Source: Embleya scabrispora DSM 41855 (lineage in GTDB: Bacteria > Actinomycetota > Actinomycetes > Streptomycetales > Streptomycetaceae). From it: DNA of 64,000 nt. The first letter of the stretch is position 1, and every line of letters begins with the position of its first letter. The translations under genes were made by a program, and so were the position numbers. Shown piece by piece: positions 24,426 through 33,700 of the stretch. Under the pieces are notes generated by a model, which saw only the letters and a list, made by a program, of their open reading frames with translations, ran no database searches and was not told the origin of the DNA. The stretch spans positions 124,001 through 188,000 of the forward strand of contig NZ_KB889708.1 of the NCBI RefSeq assembly GCF_000372745.1, in the 5' to 3' direction.

Positions 24426-25438
24426 GGTTCGACGAGTTCCAGGAATTCCGGCAGCAGCAACTCCGTGCTTCCTCGTCGCTTCTGGACGCCGCCGAGACCA
24501 ACGTGTACCGGGCGCTTGCTCCAATGCGACCGGAACCGCCGACCGGCATGAGTACGGTGCACCGGTGCGATCTCGCCCGTGCCTGGCTGCGGCGCTTCGA
24601 GCTGCCGGAAGAGTGGTCCGGCCACGCCATGGTCTGTCGAGGGGTCCGTCACGGGCTCGGCGTGGTGTTCCACCGGCTGCGCGCCGTGCAAGCGCGGTTG
24701 TGGCTGCCCAGCGACGTGTACCCGGTCTACCTCGAGTTGGCCCGCGCTGCGGGCCTGGCGCCCGCGTCCTACCCGACGCTGCCGGCGCCGGCCCTGCCGA
24801 CGTCGCCGGCGGACCACCGGCCCGAATACCTGCTGCTCGCCAACCCCAGCAAGCCGCTCGGCCGATACCTGTCCGATGCCGAGTGCGCCGCGGTGATTTC
24901 GTGGTTGCGGGTATCACCACGCCGCCGCCTGCTGATCGACAGCGTCTACGACCTGGGAGCCCCGTTCGCTGCCGGCACACGGCGATTGCTGGACACCGGT
25001 TGTGCGGTCCTGCTGCATTCGGTCACCAAGGGATGGCTGTGGCCACGCACGTTCGGCGTGGTCCTGCTGGGTCCGGCACAAGCCGAATTGGCCGAAGCGT
25101 TCCGGGCGGATCCGCCGACGTCGGCACAGCTGAGGCTCGCCGACCATCTGCTGACCGAGCACAGCGACGTGCCCCGGCAGGTCGTCGACGAACTGGCCGC
25201 ACGGGCCGAGCGACTGTTCGAACGGTTGCCGGACGAAGTGCTCGGGACGATTCCCACGGCGAGCCGGACTTGTCCCGGCAACTACTACTTCCCGGTTGAA
25301 ATCCCAGCGGAGACGCTCCAGCGCGAGTGCGGCGTGCTCGCCATGCCGGTCAGCGTGTTCGGGGAGAGCGGTTGGTCCGGCTCCGTCCTGACCAGCCTTG
25401 CCGACGCTTTCGGCCCGACGCCGGCGGTGACACGATGA
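24422..25438 (+). CDS. Fold-type I PLP-dependent aminotransferase-like enzyme
   Basis: The 338-residue protein shows aspartate aminotransferase-fold landmarks: NPSKPLG at 141-147, DSVYD at 173-177 (PLP pyridine-binding Asp and Tyr), and the Schiff-base Lys203 in HSVTKGW. It is shorter than usual class I/II enzymes (about 390 residues) because the N-terminal arm is reduced. It is translationally coupled to the radical SAM gene. Together they probably modify one small substrate, with one enzyme acting on a carbon centre and the other adding or removing an amino group. This is inference, with no known pathway match. Confidence 0.75.
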   Translation: MRFDEFQEFRQQQLRASSSLLDAAETNVYRALAPMRPEPPTGMSTVHRCDLARAWLRRFELPEEWSGHAMVCRGVRHGLGVVFHRLRAVQARLWLPSDVYPVYLELARAAGLAPASYPTLPAPALPTSPADHRPEYLLLANPSKPLGRYLSDAECAAVISWLRVSPRRRLLIDSVYDLGAPFAAGTRRLLDTGCAVLLHSVTKGWLWPRTFGVVLLGPAQAELAEAFRADPPTSAQLRLADHLLTEHSDVPRQVVDELAARAERLFERLPDEVLGTIPTASRTCPGNYYFPVEIPAETLQRECGVLAMPVSVFGESGWSGSVLTSLADAFGPTPAVTR

Positions 25439-25447
25439 AACCACACC

Positions 25448-25468
25448 GGCGGTGCCGCCCTCACCGCC
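25448..25468 (+). terminator. Hairpin after the radical SAM/PLP cassette
   Basis: GGCGGTG-CCGCCCT-CACCGCC forms a 7-bp stem starting 10 nt after the stop of the PLP gene. It suggests that the two-gene transcript ends here. Confidence 0.45.
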
Positions 25469-25700
25469 CTCGCGACCCTGGACGACATACCTGGGTTCGG
25501 GTGGTCGTGGTGAGGACTGCCGCGGTGGCGGCGATCAGCAGGGAGACGCCTGCGGAGATCCACCAGACCGTTCCGTAGGCGGTTTCGGTGGGGAACCGGC
25601 CGCCTTTGGGGGTCATGCCGGTGCGGATGTCGACGACGGGGTGTTCGACGCGTAGTTCGACCAGTACCCACGCGGCCATTCCCGGTCGGTCACCGCCGGA
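25461..25700 (-). pseudogene. MFS drug-transporter fragment
   Basis: The minus-strand frame includes AAWVLVELRVEHPVVDIRTG, typical of the mid-region of DHA2-type exporters, joined directly to a C-terminal-like transmembrane segment (YGTVWWISAGVSLLIAATAA). Most of the transporter is missing, so this is an internally deleted remnant. Confidence 0.5.
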
Positions 25701-26020
25701 CACTCCTCCGCGGGCCGCAGGGCAAGGTGTCGGTCGGGCTCGCCCGTCCGACACCCCCCCCGCACGGTCCTGCCGCCGGGCAAGCTCGTTGCCTGCGCGC
25801 AGCCGTCGACGCCCCACTCACGTAACGGCCACCTCTGCCGTCGGCGGGCGGCGTCACGCGAATTCGTCTGCCGGGCGGTTTCCGATCCTTGCCGGGCGTT
25901 CGCAACGTGCGAAGCGCGTCCTGGTCGAGTACGGCCCGGGAAGGCGCGTCCCACGATCCTGCCGGCGGATGGTCGGCGCTTCGGCAGGCCGCCGGTCTCG
26001 GGTTCTGCGTCGGGGCCGGA
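25701..26020. other. No recognisable gene
   Basis: About 320 nt of GC-rich sequence downstream of the secreted protein gene, with no supported frame or repeat. Confidence 0.3.
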
Positions 26021-26536
26021 TCAATACGCGAGCGAGACCGGCGGGCCCGTCAGAGCGCAATAGACGTAGTGCCCAGGCATGCCGGAGACCGCCGAGAAGT
26101 CGATCCGCAGGCTCCAGTTGGTCGGCCCGGGAATCGTCGGCGTCGGGCCCGTGGCGTACGGGGTGGAGAGGATTGCCCCCGGGGAGATCGTGCCCGAGGT
26201 CTTGGGCAACGGCCCCATCTCGACGGGTGAATTGCTGTTCAACCCGCCGGCGAACGTCACCGGACCACCTGCCGAGTTCAGCGTGGCGGTGGTGTAGAGC
26301 AGGTTCTGAACGAAGACGGGGACGTTCCAGTTGGTCTGGATTCGGAGTTTGTGGGTTACCGAGGTCGACAGGGTGCCGGAGACACCGGGATACGAGGTGC
26401 CCAATGTCGTGTCGAGGCAGTTGTAGGTCGCGGTCACGGGGCCGCCCGCGGAGGCGGTGCCGGCGAAGGCGAGAACGGCGGTGGCTGCCGTCGCCGCGCC
26501 GAGCGCGCCGAGGGCTCGAAGTCTGGTCGCGGACAA
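26021..26536 (-). CDS. Secreted protein of unknown function (171 aa)
   Basis: The N-terminus is a clear Sec signal peptide: a basic start (MSATRLRALG), a hydrophobic Ala-rich core and cleavage after TASA at residue 30. The mature protein is small, beta-rich and polar (ATYNCLDTTLGTSYPGVSGT, then THKLRIQTNWNVPVFVQ), with two cysteines that could form a disulfide. It resembles the small secreted DUF6801-like proteins of actinomycetes, but I cannot assign a function. It is monocistronic, with low-GC DNA upstream. Confidence 0.75.
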   Translation of the reverse strand: MSATRLRALGALGAATAATAVLAFAGTASAGGPVTATYNCLDTTLGTSYPGVSGTLSTSVTHKLRIQTNWNVPVFVQNLLYTTATLNSAGGPVTFAGGLNSNSPVEMGPLPKTSGTISPGAILSTPYATGPTPTIPGPTNWSLRIDFSAVSGMPGHYVYCALTGPPVSLAY

Positions 26537-27301
26537 GACGTACCTCCTGTGAGTCGGTGCGAAGTGCCTGTGTGGGTCATCTGTGGGTCACGCGTTCGGG
26601 GGTGGACGGCCGGACGGCGTCGTCGAACGGCAAGAGAGCACGGCAGGCGAGGACGACGGTCGCCGCGTGTGCGCTCGTTGCTCGCAGCCTTGATCTCGGC
26701 ATGCGAAACCGCATACCGCGTCGAAACGACACGCGAATCCCGCGCGCGCGGCGATCTGATGTGCCGAACGAGATCCTCCGAGCGGACGCTTTCATCACGG
26801 AAGCCGCCTCTCCGCCGGAGGGAATATCGATGCGGTTCGCTTCCGGACAACCTGCCGTTACGGTCGGGGATCAGGAATCAGGGAACAGGGATCAGGGCCG
26901 GATCAAGGGCTGGGGATTCCTGCGCTTTTCAATAAGAGAACGAGGTGCCGGAGTATCGAGGAATTTTCGGTCACCGCATAGGTTCCACCATCGAACGTGC
27001 GTCACATCGAATAGGCGGCCACGTGTTCCGCTGCCGCAGCCAGAGTGAACCAAGTCTCTCGGCGATAGTCAATGCCGATTCGATGGTTCTTTTTCCAATC
27101 GAACAGCTGTCGATATCGCCTGGCCAGGCGATCTTCGAACTCCCGACAATCGAGATCAAGAATTCGATCATGGCAGATCGCAGTGACACGTGTCGGATAT
27201 TCAGCGCGGCCTCTGGCGCAAGTCGCGTGATATCCGCCCGACCTTGGGTTTTGCGACGTACACCCGCGATCGGGCACGTCGGGCCTGGTCGATACCGCAC
27301 G
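26537..27301. other. AT-richer intergenic island
   Basis: Base composition is visibly less GC-rich than the rest of the window, especially 26860-27260, and includes GATCAGG-type short repeats at 26868-26905. A minus-strand frame ending at 27002 (ILDLDCREFEDRLARRYRQL, then FDWKKNHRIGIDYRRETWF) reads like real protein but lacks a convincing start. It may be a fragment of horizontally acquired DNA. Confidence 0.4.
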
Positions 27302-27577
27302 ATGTCGTCGGCCCATCGCGACCACGCGCCGAGCCGACACCTCGCGCCCGCCGAGTTCCTGGACGCCCTCGCGACCTTCCTCGCCGACCGCGCCACACGC
27401 TCAACACGGCAGCGGCAACGGCACAACCGGGCGCTGCACTCGAGAGAGACGGCCGAGCGCCTGGCCGCGGACAAGGAGGCCCTGGTCCGCCGACTGCGAC
27501 GCGGACACGGATCTCACCGGGTCCGGGGTGGGGGTCGGGGGCCTGCTCATACGGAATCATTCGGGCACCCAAAGTGA
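27302..27577 (+). CDS. Possible small basic protein (91 aa)
   Basis: ATG at 27302 opens a 91-residue frame with a helix-rich basic middle (RQRQRHNRALHSRETAERLA). Neither a ribosome site nor a family could be recognised, so it may not be a gene. Confidence 0.25.
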   Translation: MSSAHRDHAPSRHLAPAEFLDALATFLADRATRSTRQRQRHNRALHSRETAERLAADKEALVRRLRRGHGSHRVRGGGRGPAHTESFGHPK

Positions 27578-27738
27578 TCATGCTGCCCGCCGCCACGGCC
27601 CGTTCGCACGGTCGGCGTGCCTCCCGGTGAACCCGCGCCCACCCGCCCGTGCCCGTGCCCGTGGAACGAGTCGATCCCTTCCGCGCCGCCGACGTGTACA
27701 GCGCACCCCCTGTGGGCCCACTGGGCGTCCGACGCCGG

Positions 27739-28045
27739 TCAACCCTGCGGCGTGAAGCGTTCCAGGAGGCGGACGAGTTGATGAGCACCGACGCCGCGAC
27801 CGCGGGCTCTCCAAGATCGCCGGTTCGGCGAGAGGCCGGTCGGCGCGCACCTTCCCCATGCCGGGGAAGGATTCGAGCAGGATTCGGGCGGCATCTTGCG
27901 GACGGCCCGGCGGTCGGCGGGCCGGCACCTCGCGCAGCGGCAGGTGGCCGCGTTCGAGTGCCTCCTTCACCTCGGCTCGTTCCCTCCGGACGACCGCGGC
28001 CGCCTCGACCACGGCCCGGCGTTGTTCGGGGATGAGCGGGGGCAC
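27739..28045 (-). pseudogene. Frameshifted integration host factor (actinobacterial IHF)
   Basis: Across frames the minus strand reads PPLIPEQRRAVVEAAAVVRR, then ERAEVKEALERGHLPLREV. VRKM follows in one frame, then ARILLESFPGMGKVRADR and finally VGAHQLVRLLERFTPQG before a TGA. This is the order and spacing of the about 105-residue actinobacterial IHF (LLESLPGVGKVRA being its helix-two-turn-helix signature). The total length is not a multiple of three and at least two shifts are needed, so it is a decayed paralogue; the chromosomal copy is presumably elsewhere. Confidence 0.65.
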
Positions 28046-28385
28046 AGCCGCGGGTGTCTCCTCGCGTCGTGTCCCCGGAACGGCGCACCCGAACTCGGCC
28101 TCACCATCCGCGTCCGACGCGCCGACGACCACGACCTCACCCGCAGAATCTCCGAGAACACCCGGGTCACCCCCGCCTCGACGAGCCAGTCAAGTTGGGT
28201 GTCCAGCGATTGGCGGGCGCCGGACGCTCGTCCTTACACGAGGCGGATGCGCACAACCGGTCCGGCGTCCGCGCCCGCCGAGCACGGCAGTTCGGTCCAG
28301 GCGGAGCCGGGCCGGCTCACGGCCGAATCGCCACCGCGAGGGCCTGTGCAGTCCCAAGACTTGCTTGACGCGGAAGTCGCTGGAC
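28046..28385. other. No recognisable gene
   Basis: GC-rich DNA up to the left end of the IS481-like element. No frame with recognisable homology was found. Confidence 0.3.
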
Positions 28386-29776
28386 ATGGTTGACGGTCGC
28401 AGGAGATCTTCGCCGGTCCGGGGACGTTCTTCGCAGGCGTGTCGTTGCCTTGAGCGTAATCGAAATACCCGAGTCCCCGGCGGCGGATGACGAAGACTGG
28501 ACGGTGGAGCATCGGTTCCGTGCGGTGGCGGAGGTGCTGGACGGGGCGCCGGTGGCCGAAGTCGCCCGCCGGTACGGCACGTCGCGCCAGTCCGTGCACA
28601 CCTGGCTGCGACGGTTCCGCGAGGGCGGACGGGACGGCCTGAAGGACCGCTCGCGGCGTCCGCACTCGTCACCGTCGCGGGTGCCGGTGGAGGTCGAACT
28701 CGCCGTCTGCCAACTGCGGGAGACATACCCGAGATGGGGAGCGCGTCGCATCGCCCACGCACTGGCGGTCCGCGGCGTCGCGAACGCGCCGGGCCGCTCG
28801 GCCGTGCACCGCATCCTGGTCCGCAACGGCCTGGTCAACCACCAACTCCAGGTCCATCGCCGCGTCTACAAGCGGTGGCAGCGCGACGCGCCGATGCAAC
28901 TGTGGCAGATGGACCTGATGGGCGGCGTGTTCCTCGCGGACGGACGCGAGTGCAAGCTCGTCACCGGAATCGACGACCACTCGCGGTTCATCGTGATCGC
29001 CACAGTGCTGCTGCAGCCCACCGGACGGGCGGTCTGCGAGGCGTTCATCGACGCGATGCGCCATTTCGGCATGCCGTCGGAGGTGCTGACCGACAACGGG
29101 AAGCAGTTCACCGGCCGGTTCTCCAAACCGCTGCCCAACGAGGTGATGTTCGAGCGAGTATGTCGCGAGAACGGCGTCAATCAGCGCCTGACCAAGCCCA
29201 GGTCACCGACCACGACCGGGAAGATCGAACGGTTCCACAAGACGCTGCGACGCGAAATGCTGGACCATTCCGGTCCGTTCGCGAACCCGGCCGCCGCCCA
29301 GGCCGCGATCGACGCGTGGGTCCACGCCTACATCCACACCCGCCCGCACCAGTCGCTGGAGATGGCCACCCCGGCCCAGGTCTTCCGCCCGCACACACTC
29401 ACGACCGGCCCCTCGACGCCCCCGACGCCCTCGCCGGCCGCGGTGGCGCAGCCGGCAGCGGAACCGTCCGAGCCCATGCGCCTTCCGGTGCTTCCTCCGC
29501 CCCGGTCCTCCGAAGAGAACCACCCCGTCCGGGCGGTGGAGCGCGACGGGCCATCCGGCGCGTCGGAGCCGACGGCACCTTCGCCGTCGCCCGCCACAAG
29601 CTCCGCCCCGGCATCGCACACGCCGGCAAGACCGTCACCGTCGTCATCGAGGAGACCTGCTTCCGGGCCTCGACCGCGAGGTCGAGATCTCCACCCACCC
29701 ACGCAAGGACCGGCCCGTGATCCGCTTCATCGCCTCGCGCTGACCGTCAACCATCACGCGAGACACCGTCAACCGG
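28386..29776 (+). mobile_element. IS481-like insertion element with short inverted ends
   Basis: ATGGTTGACGGT at 28386-28397 is repeated in inverted orientation at 29743-29754 (ACCGTCAACCAT), flanking the transposase. A second right-hand copy, ACCGTCAACC, lies at 29765-29774. The internal gene is an IS481-type DDE transposase with a damaged 3' end. Target duplications could not be identified. Confidence 0.65.
28450..29743 (+). pseudogene. IS481-family transposase, 3' frameshifted
   Basis: The N-terminal HTH (VAEVARRYGTSRQSVHTWLR) and the rve DDE core are intact: WQMDLMGGVFLADGRECKL, then VLTDNGKQFTG and PRSPTTTGKIERFHKTLRRE, followed by INAW-type AAIDAWVHAYIHTRPHQSLE. After about residue 330 the frame breaks. 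The natural C-terminal beta domain is readable in other frames as RRVGADGTFAVARHKLRPG, then TVTVVIEETCF and EISTHPRKDRPVIRFIASR, ending at 29741-29743. The best start is the TTG at 28450. Catalytic residues remain, so activity cannot be excluded. Confidence 0.75.
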
Positions 29777-29941
29777 TTCCCGGCTCACGACGGGCACTTT
29801 CGGGCCCGTCGTGGACGCCGGGCCCGTCGTGGGCGACGAGGTCGGTCGGTCGCCCGCGTGCCGATGCGGCGCCGGTCGCCGGGAGTGTCGCACGAGCGGC
29901 GGGTCCGGCCCGCCGCGATGTGTCGCGGGCGCGGTGTGCCG

Positions 29942-30556
29942 TCAGAGGCGGGCGATGACCTCGGCGGACGTCATGGGCAGCGAGAACATGGGGTAGTCGT
30001 AGGTGATCGCGTTCTCGTGCTCCTCCTGGGAGGTGGCGGCGACGCAGTCCGGCAGGGTGATGACGCGGAAGCCATTCTCGTACCCGGTGCGCATCGTCGA
30101 CTCGACACAGCAGTTGGTGAGGAAACCGCCGAGGATGATCGTGTCGATCCCCCTGTTCCTCAGGATGAAGTCGAGATTCGTGCTCGCGAAGGTGTCGAGG
30201 CCGCGTTTGCCCTCGATCACGATGTCGCCTTCGGCCGGGGCGAGTTCGTCCACGATCGCGGCCCCCCAGGTGTCCTTGACGAAGGCCGTGCCTTCCACGA
30301 CCCCCTTGAGGATGCCGTACGGGTGACGGGACAGTTCGCCGTAGCCGGCGGCGAAGGCGATGGGCGCGTGCATGATGGTGACGCCCGCGGCACGGGCGGC
30401 TTCGACCAGGGCCACGGTGTTCGCGAGCATGCCGGTCTTCGCCATCACCCCGGCGACGGCGCTGTTGAGCGCCCCGCCCTCGCTGGTGAAATCGTTTTGA
30501 TACTCGATCAGGACGAGTGCGGTCCTCGCCGGATCGAAGCGGAGGGTCTCGGACAT
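29942..30556 (-). CDS. Isochorismatase-family cysteine hydrolase
   Basis: The 204-residue protein has the cysteine hydrolase triad: Asp in LVLIEYQNDFTSEGG (near residue 21), Lys in IVIEGKRGLDTFASTNLDF, and Cys in GGFLTNCCVESTMRT. The family includes isochorismatases, nicotinamidases and N-carbamoyl amidases. The NCCVEST signature fits the broad YcaC/isochorismatase-like subgroup, and the substrate is not predictable. ATG at 30556 has GAGGAGC upstream. It stands alone. Confidence 0.88.
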   Translation of the reverse strand: MSETLRFDPARTALVLIEYQNDFTSEGGALNSAVAGVMAKTGMLANTVALVEAARAAGVTIMHAPIAFAAGYGELSRHPYGILKGVVEGTAFVKDTWGAAIVDELAPAEGDIVIEGKRGLDTFASTNLDFILRNRGIDTIILGGFLTNCCVESTMRTGYENGFRVITLPDCVAATSQEEHENAITYDYPMFSLPMTSAEVIARL

Positions 30557-30790
30557 GGCGGCTCCTCGGTGACCTGGACCGCCAACGACATCGGCCAGTC
30601 TGCCGAAAGCGGACGCGGAACATCGGCACAACGACAAACTCGGCCCGTGGGCCGGTCGGGCCCAGGCCGACGCGCACCCGTGAGCAGGCACTCGGGACCC
30701 CGACGCCCGCGGGCCGTAGCTCTGAGGATTCCGATTCCGGCGTACGTTCAAACCTGCTGCTCGGGCGGGCCGTCGGGGAGAGGTGGCGCG

Positions 30791-31290
30791 ATGGGGAATG
30801 GGCTGGGCGGGGCTCCGATGCGGGGGGCGAGTCGGGCGTCGTCACCCCCACGACCGCTGCGCGCAACGACGTGGTGGGCGGCCGTGACGGTGGTTGCGTT
30901 GGCCGTGGCAGCCGGTGATCACTTGCGGTTGCGCCGCGATCGTGCTGGTCGTCACGCTGACCCGAGCCCGACACGCGCGTCGCGCGGAGCCCGTGGCCGA
31001 GCGGACGTGGGCGGAACTGCGCCGTAACGGACTCGACTTCGCGAGTCGCACCTCCGTTGCGGTGTGTCTGCCGACCGCGCTCCCGGTGTGCTGGATCGGC
31101 TCGACGTACCTGGACTCCGGGCCGCTTTCGGTCGCGCTCTCCCGCGACGAACTCGTCGGCACCTGGCACGCCCCGGCCGGCGCCAGGGTGCCACTCACCG
31201 CGGACGGGCTGTTCGCCGCCGGCGGCCTGCCCGGCTCGCAGTGGCAGCACCGCAATCCGGACCACCTGCCCGCACCGACCTCCGAGGACA
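30791..31290 (+). pseudogene. Frameshifted small membrane protein remnant
   Basis: ATG at 30791 opens a frame with a transmembrane start (TTWWAAVTVVALAVAAG). It then shifts into another frame that continues with a second hydrophobic segment (AAIVLVVTLTRARHARRAEP) and a lipocalin-like domain start (DELVGTWHAPAGARVPLTAD, then GLFAAGGLP). Proteins with that layout are common in streptomycetes and have no assigned function. The frame loses homology after about 31260. Confidence 0.45.
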
Positions 31291-31918
31291 GGCAACCGAG
31301 GGGCACCGCAGGTCAATCGTCCTCCAGCCGGCGCGGCGGCGGGCGACCCACGCAGCGGACCGGAACACGGCTCCCGCACTGCAGGAACCGAGCCGGCACG
31401 ACGCGGCCGGCGGAATCGGGGCCACGGCGGGGACGGGGCCGGCCGGCACGACGAACGAGAAGCCGACGGCGCAGCACCGCTTCTTGCCGGGCCCGGCCGG
31501 TGGCCGGGACCGTGTGCTTGTCCGGGCGGCTTGCATGCGGTGGGCGGCGCAGCGTGGGGTGGGTGGTCGGGCCACCAGTCCCGCATGAACTTCCGTGTGG
31601 GCTGGTGCGCGGGGTACTGGTAGGCGGTGTAGGCGAGCAGGAGCGGCAGCCTCTGCGCCGCCGTCGAGCAGAGTAAGCGGGCGGCGAGCGTACCCATACG
31701 GCCGCGCTCGCCGCGGCTCTGCACACCTCGGTCGACCGGGTCCGCCGGGCGCTGCCGCCGTCGCCGGCCTGCCGGCTCAGCCGCCGCCGGGCCCGAGGAA
31801 GAGCGTTGACGCGGAGTCCGAAGTGGTCGGGGCCGGCGGCCCGAGCGTGGGCCCCCGGCCCCTCCACCGTTCGAGCGCGAGAAGTACAGAGGTTTTGGCC
31901 TGTCCGGTGCAACGCAGG
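31291..31918. other. GC-rich stretch without a supportable gene
   Basis: A minus-strand piece near 31560-31650 (LLLAYTAYQYPAHQPTRKFM, then RDWWPDHPP) reads like real protein, but it is isolated and frameless at both ends. Otherwise only low-complexity Arg/Pro/Ala frames are present. Confidence 0.3.
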
Positions 31919-32584
31919 TCAGCGGCGGGGTAGCACGCCCAGGAGGGTTGCGGTCAGGGCCAGCTTCAAGGAGTCCTTCAGCTCCAAGTGGAAGCGGGCC
32001 AGGTCGGGCTCGGCCTGGTAGGCCGCCTGCAGGCTGGGTGGAGGTGTGCTGTACGCCGACAACGCGCCGGCCATGACCACGGTTTGCAGGCTGAACAGTG
32101 TTGCGTTCTCGCCCAGCTCCGGCAGGTACTTCCGGATCAGGGCGGTCATGCTTGTCAGGCGGTCCAGGGAGGCGCGCTTGTAGCGTGCTACGACCTCGAC
32201 GGAGACGTTGTGTTCCAGGACGCTGCCCTGTGCCCCGAAGAGGTCGCACAGCACCACTCGGCCGGAGAGTGAGCGGCTGAGGATCTCGGCCACCGCTGCC
32301 GCTCGCTCGGCCATGGGTAGATCTTCGTCGATGCCGGCGGCCAACTCGCCTGCCAGTTCCGTCAGCCACTCCTGCAGGAAGTGGTCCAGCAGTTCCAGCA
32401 GCACCGCCTCGCGAGACTCGAAGTAGCGCAGCACGTTCGGCTTCGCCAGGCCTACCCGGCGGCTCAGCTCGTTCAGGGTGACCGCGGCCACGGGCATCTC
32501 GTCGAGCATCGCCGACGCCATGTCGAGGATCGCCCGTCGGCGGATCTCCCGCTGCTCTTCGGTTCGCGCCCGCTGGAAAGTCAC
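31919..32584 (-). CDS. TetR-family regulator
   Basis: The 221-residue protein starts with GTG at 32584. Its TetR HTH lies at about 15-60 (RRAILDMASAMLDEMPVAAV, then LSRRVGLAKPNVLRYFESRE). The C-terminal domain is of the TetR_C type with WLTELAGELAAGIDED. It is divergent from an SDR gene. Two direct repeats and a perfect palindrome in the 109-nt shared promoter region are its likely operators. It probably represses itself and the SDR gene. Confidence 0.9.
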   Translation of the reverse strand: MTFQRARTEEQREIRRRAILDMASAMLDEMPVAAVTLNELSRRVGLAKPNVLRYFESREAVLLELLDHFLQEWLTELAGELAAGIDEDLPMAERAAAVAEILSRSLSGRVVLCDLFGAQGSVLEHNVSVEVVARYKRASLDRLTSMTALIRKYLPELGENATLFSLQTVVMAGALSAYSTPPPSLQAAYQAEPDLARFHLELKDSLKLALTATLLGVLPRR

Positions 32585-32604
32585 GACTGCCAGCCTAGCT
32601 TAGG

Positions 32605-32674
32605 TACCTGCGGTACGTTGACAACGTACCGAAAGTACTTTAACGTCGTCGACACAAGATACCTGCGGTACGTT
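32605..32674. promoter_or_regulatory. TetR operators: direct repeats and palindrome
   Basis: TACCTGCGGTACGTT occurs at 32605-32619 and again exactly at 32660-32674, 55 nt apart. The first copy also forms the perfect palindrome GGTACGTTG-A-CAACGTACC (32612-32630). One site is close to the TetR start and one close to the SDR start, so each promoter has its own copy. Confidence 0.7.
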
Positions 32675-32693
32675 AGTTGATTGGGAGCCTGAC

Positions 32694-33638
32694 ATGAGCG
32701 AGAAGTGGACAGCGGCGAACATTCCGGACCAGTGCGGGCGGGTGGCCGTGGTGACCGGGGCCAACACCGGACTGGGGTACGAGACCGCCAAGGCGCTCGC
32801 CGAGCGCGGGGCGTCCGTGGTGCTCGCCGTGCGCAACGTCGAGAAGGGCGAGCAGGCCGCGGCCCGCATGACTGGCGACGTGACCGTGCAGGCGCTGGAC
32901 CTGACCTCGCTCGACTCCGTCCGGACCGCGGCGGCGGCGCTGCGGTCCCGGTTCGACCGGATCGACCTGCTGATCAACAACGCCGGCGTGATGTACACCC
33001 CGAAGCAGACCACCCGGGACGGCTTCGAGATGCAGTTCGGCACCAACCACATCGGCCACTTCGCGCTCACCGGGCTGCTGCTGGACCTGATGCTGCCGGT
33101 GCCCGACTCGCGCGTGGTGACGGTCAGCAGCACCGGCCACCGCATCCGGGCCGCGATCCGCTTCGACGACCTGCAGTGGGAGCGGTCGTACAGCCGGGTC
33201 GCCGCCTATGGTCAGTCCAAGCTGGCCAACCTGATGTTCACGTACGAGTTGCAGCGCCGGCTCGCCACGCACGGCACCACCGTCGCGATGGCCGCGCACC
33301 CCGGCATGTCCAGCACCGAGCTCGCCCGCAACACCCCCGCGGCCCTCCGGCTTCCGCTCACCTGGCTCGCGCCGCTGATCACCCAGACGCCGGCGATGGG
33401 CGCGCTGCCGACCCTGCGCGCCGCCACCGACCCCGCCGCGCTCGGCGGCCAGTACTACGGTCCCGGCGGACGCAACGAGGTCATGGGCCACCCCCGGCTG
33501 GTCACCTCCAGCCCGGAGTCGTACGAGGTAGCCGTCCAGCAGCGGCTGTGGGCCGTCTCCGAAGACCTCACCGGGGTGAAGTTCCCCGTCGCCATCGCGC
33601 CGCAACCGAGCCCGACCGCCGCGCCGACCGCCGGTTGA
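32694..33638 (+). CDS. SDR-family oxidoreductase (retinol dehydrogenase-like)
   Basis: The 314-residue classical SDR has VAVVTGANTGLGYETAKALA at about 17-36, a LLINNAGVM segment near 95 and the catalytic SSTGHR, then YGQSKLANLMF. The length and the NAGVMYTP and GTNHIGHFALTGLL patterns place it with the RDH/WWOX-like extended group common in actinomycetes. The ATG at 32694 is 20 nt beyond the second TetR operator copy. The function is probably reduction or oxidation of a hydrophobic alcohol or aldehyde; the substrate is unknown. Confidence 0.88.
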   Translation: MSEKWTAANIPDQCGRVAVVTGANTGLGYETAKALAERGASVVLAVRNVEKGEQAAARMTGDVTVQALDLTSLDSVRTAAAALRSRFDRIDLLINNAGVMYTPKQTTRDGFEMQFGTNHIGHFALTGLLLDLMLPVPDSRVVTVSSTGHRIRAAIRFDDLQWERSYSRVAAYGQSKLANLMFTYELQRRLATHGTTVAMAAHPGMSSTELARNTPAALRLPLTWLAPLITQTPAMGALPTLRAATDPAALGGQYYGPGGRNEVMGHPRLVTSSPESYEVAVQQRLWAVSEDLTGVKFPVAIAPQPSPTAAPTAG

Positions 33639-33700
33639 TACAGCACCTCGACGGCGACGTGCCCCGCGCTCGGCCCGCCCTCCGCGGTGGCGTCACGGCG

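Noticed and set aside
25435-25578. Small plus-strand ORF overlapping the PLP enzyme stop (ATGA) as a possible third gene of the cassette
   Set aside because: Its product is Arg/Pro-rich without features, a terminator-like hairpin lies inside it, and it overlaps an MFS remnant on the opposite strand.
29769-32369. An 866-codon open frame on the minus strand
   Set aside because: It overlaps the cysteine hydrolase and TetR genes in another frame and is Arg/Pro/Gly-rich without motifs, so it is a shadow frame.
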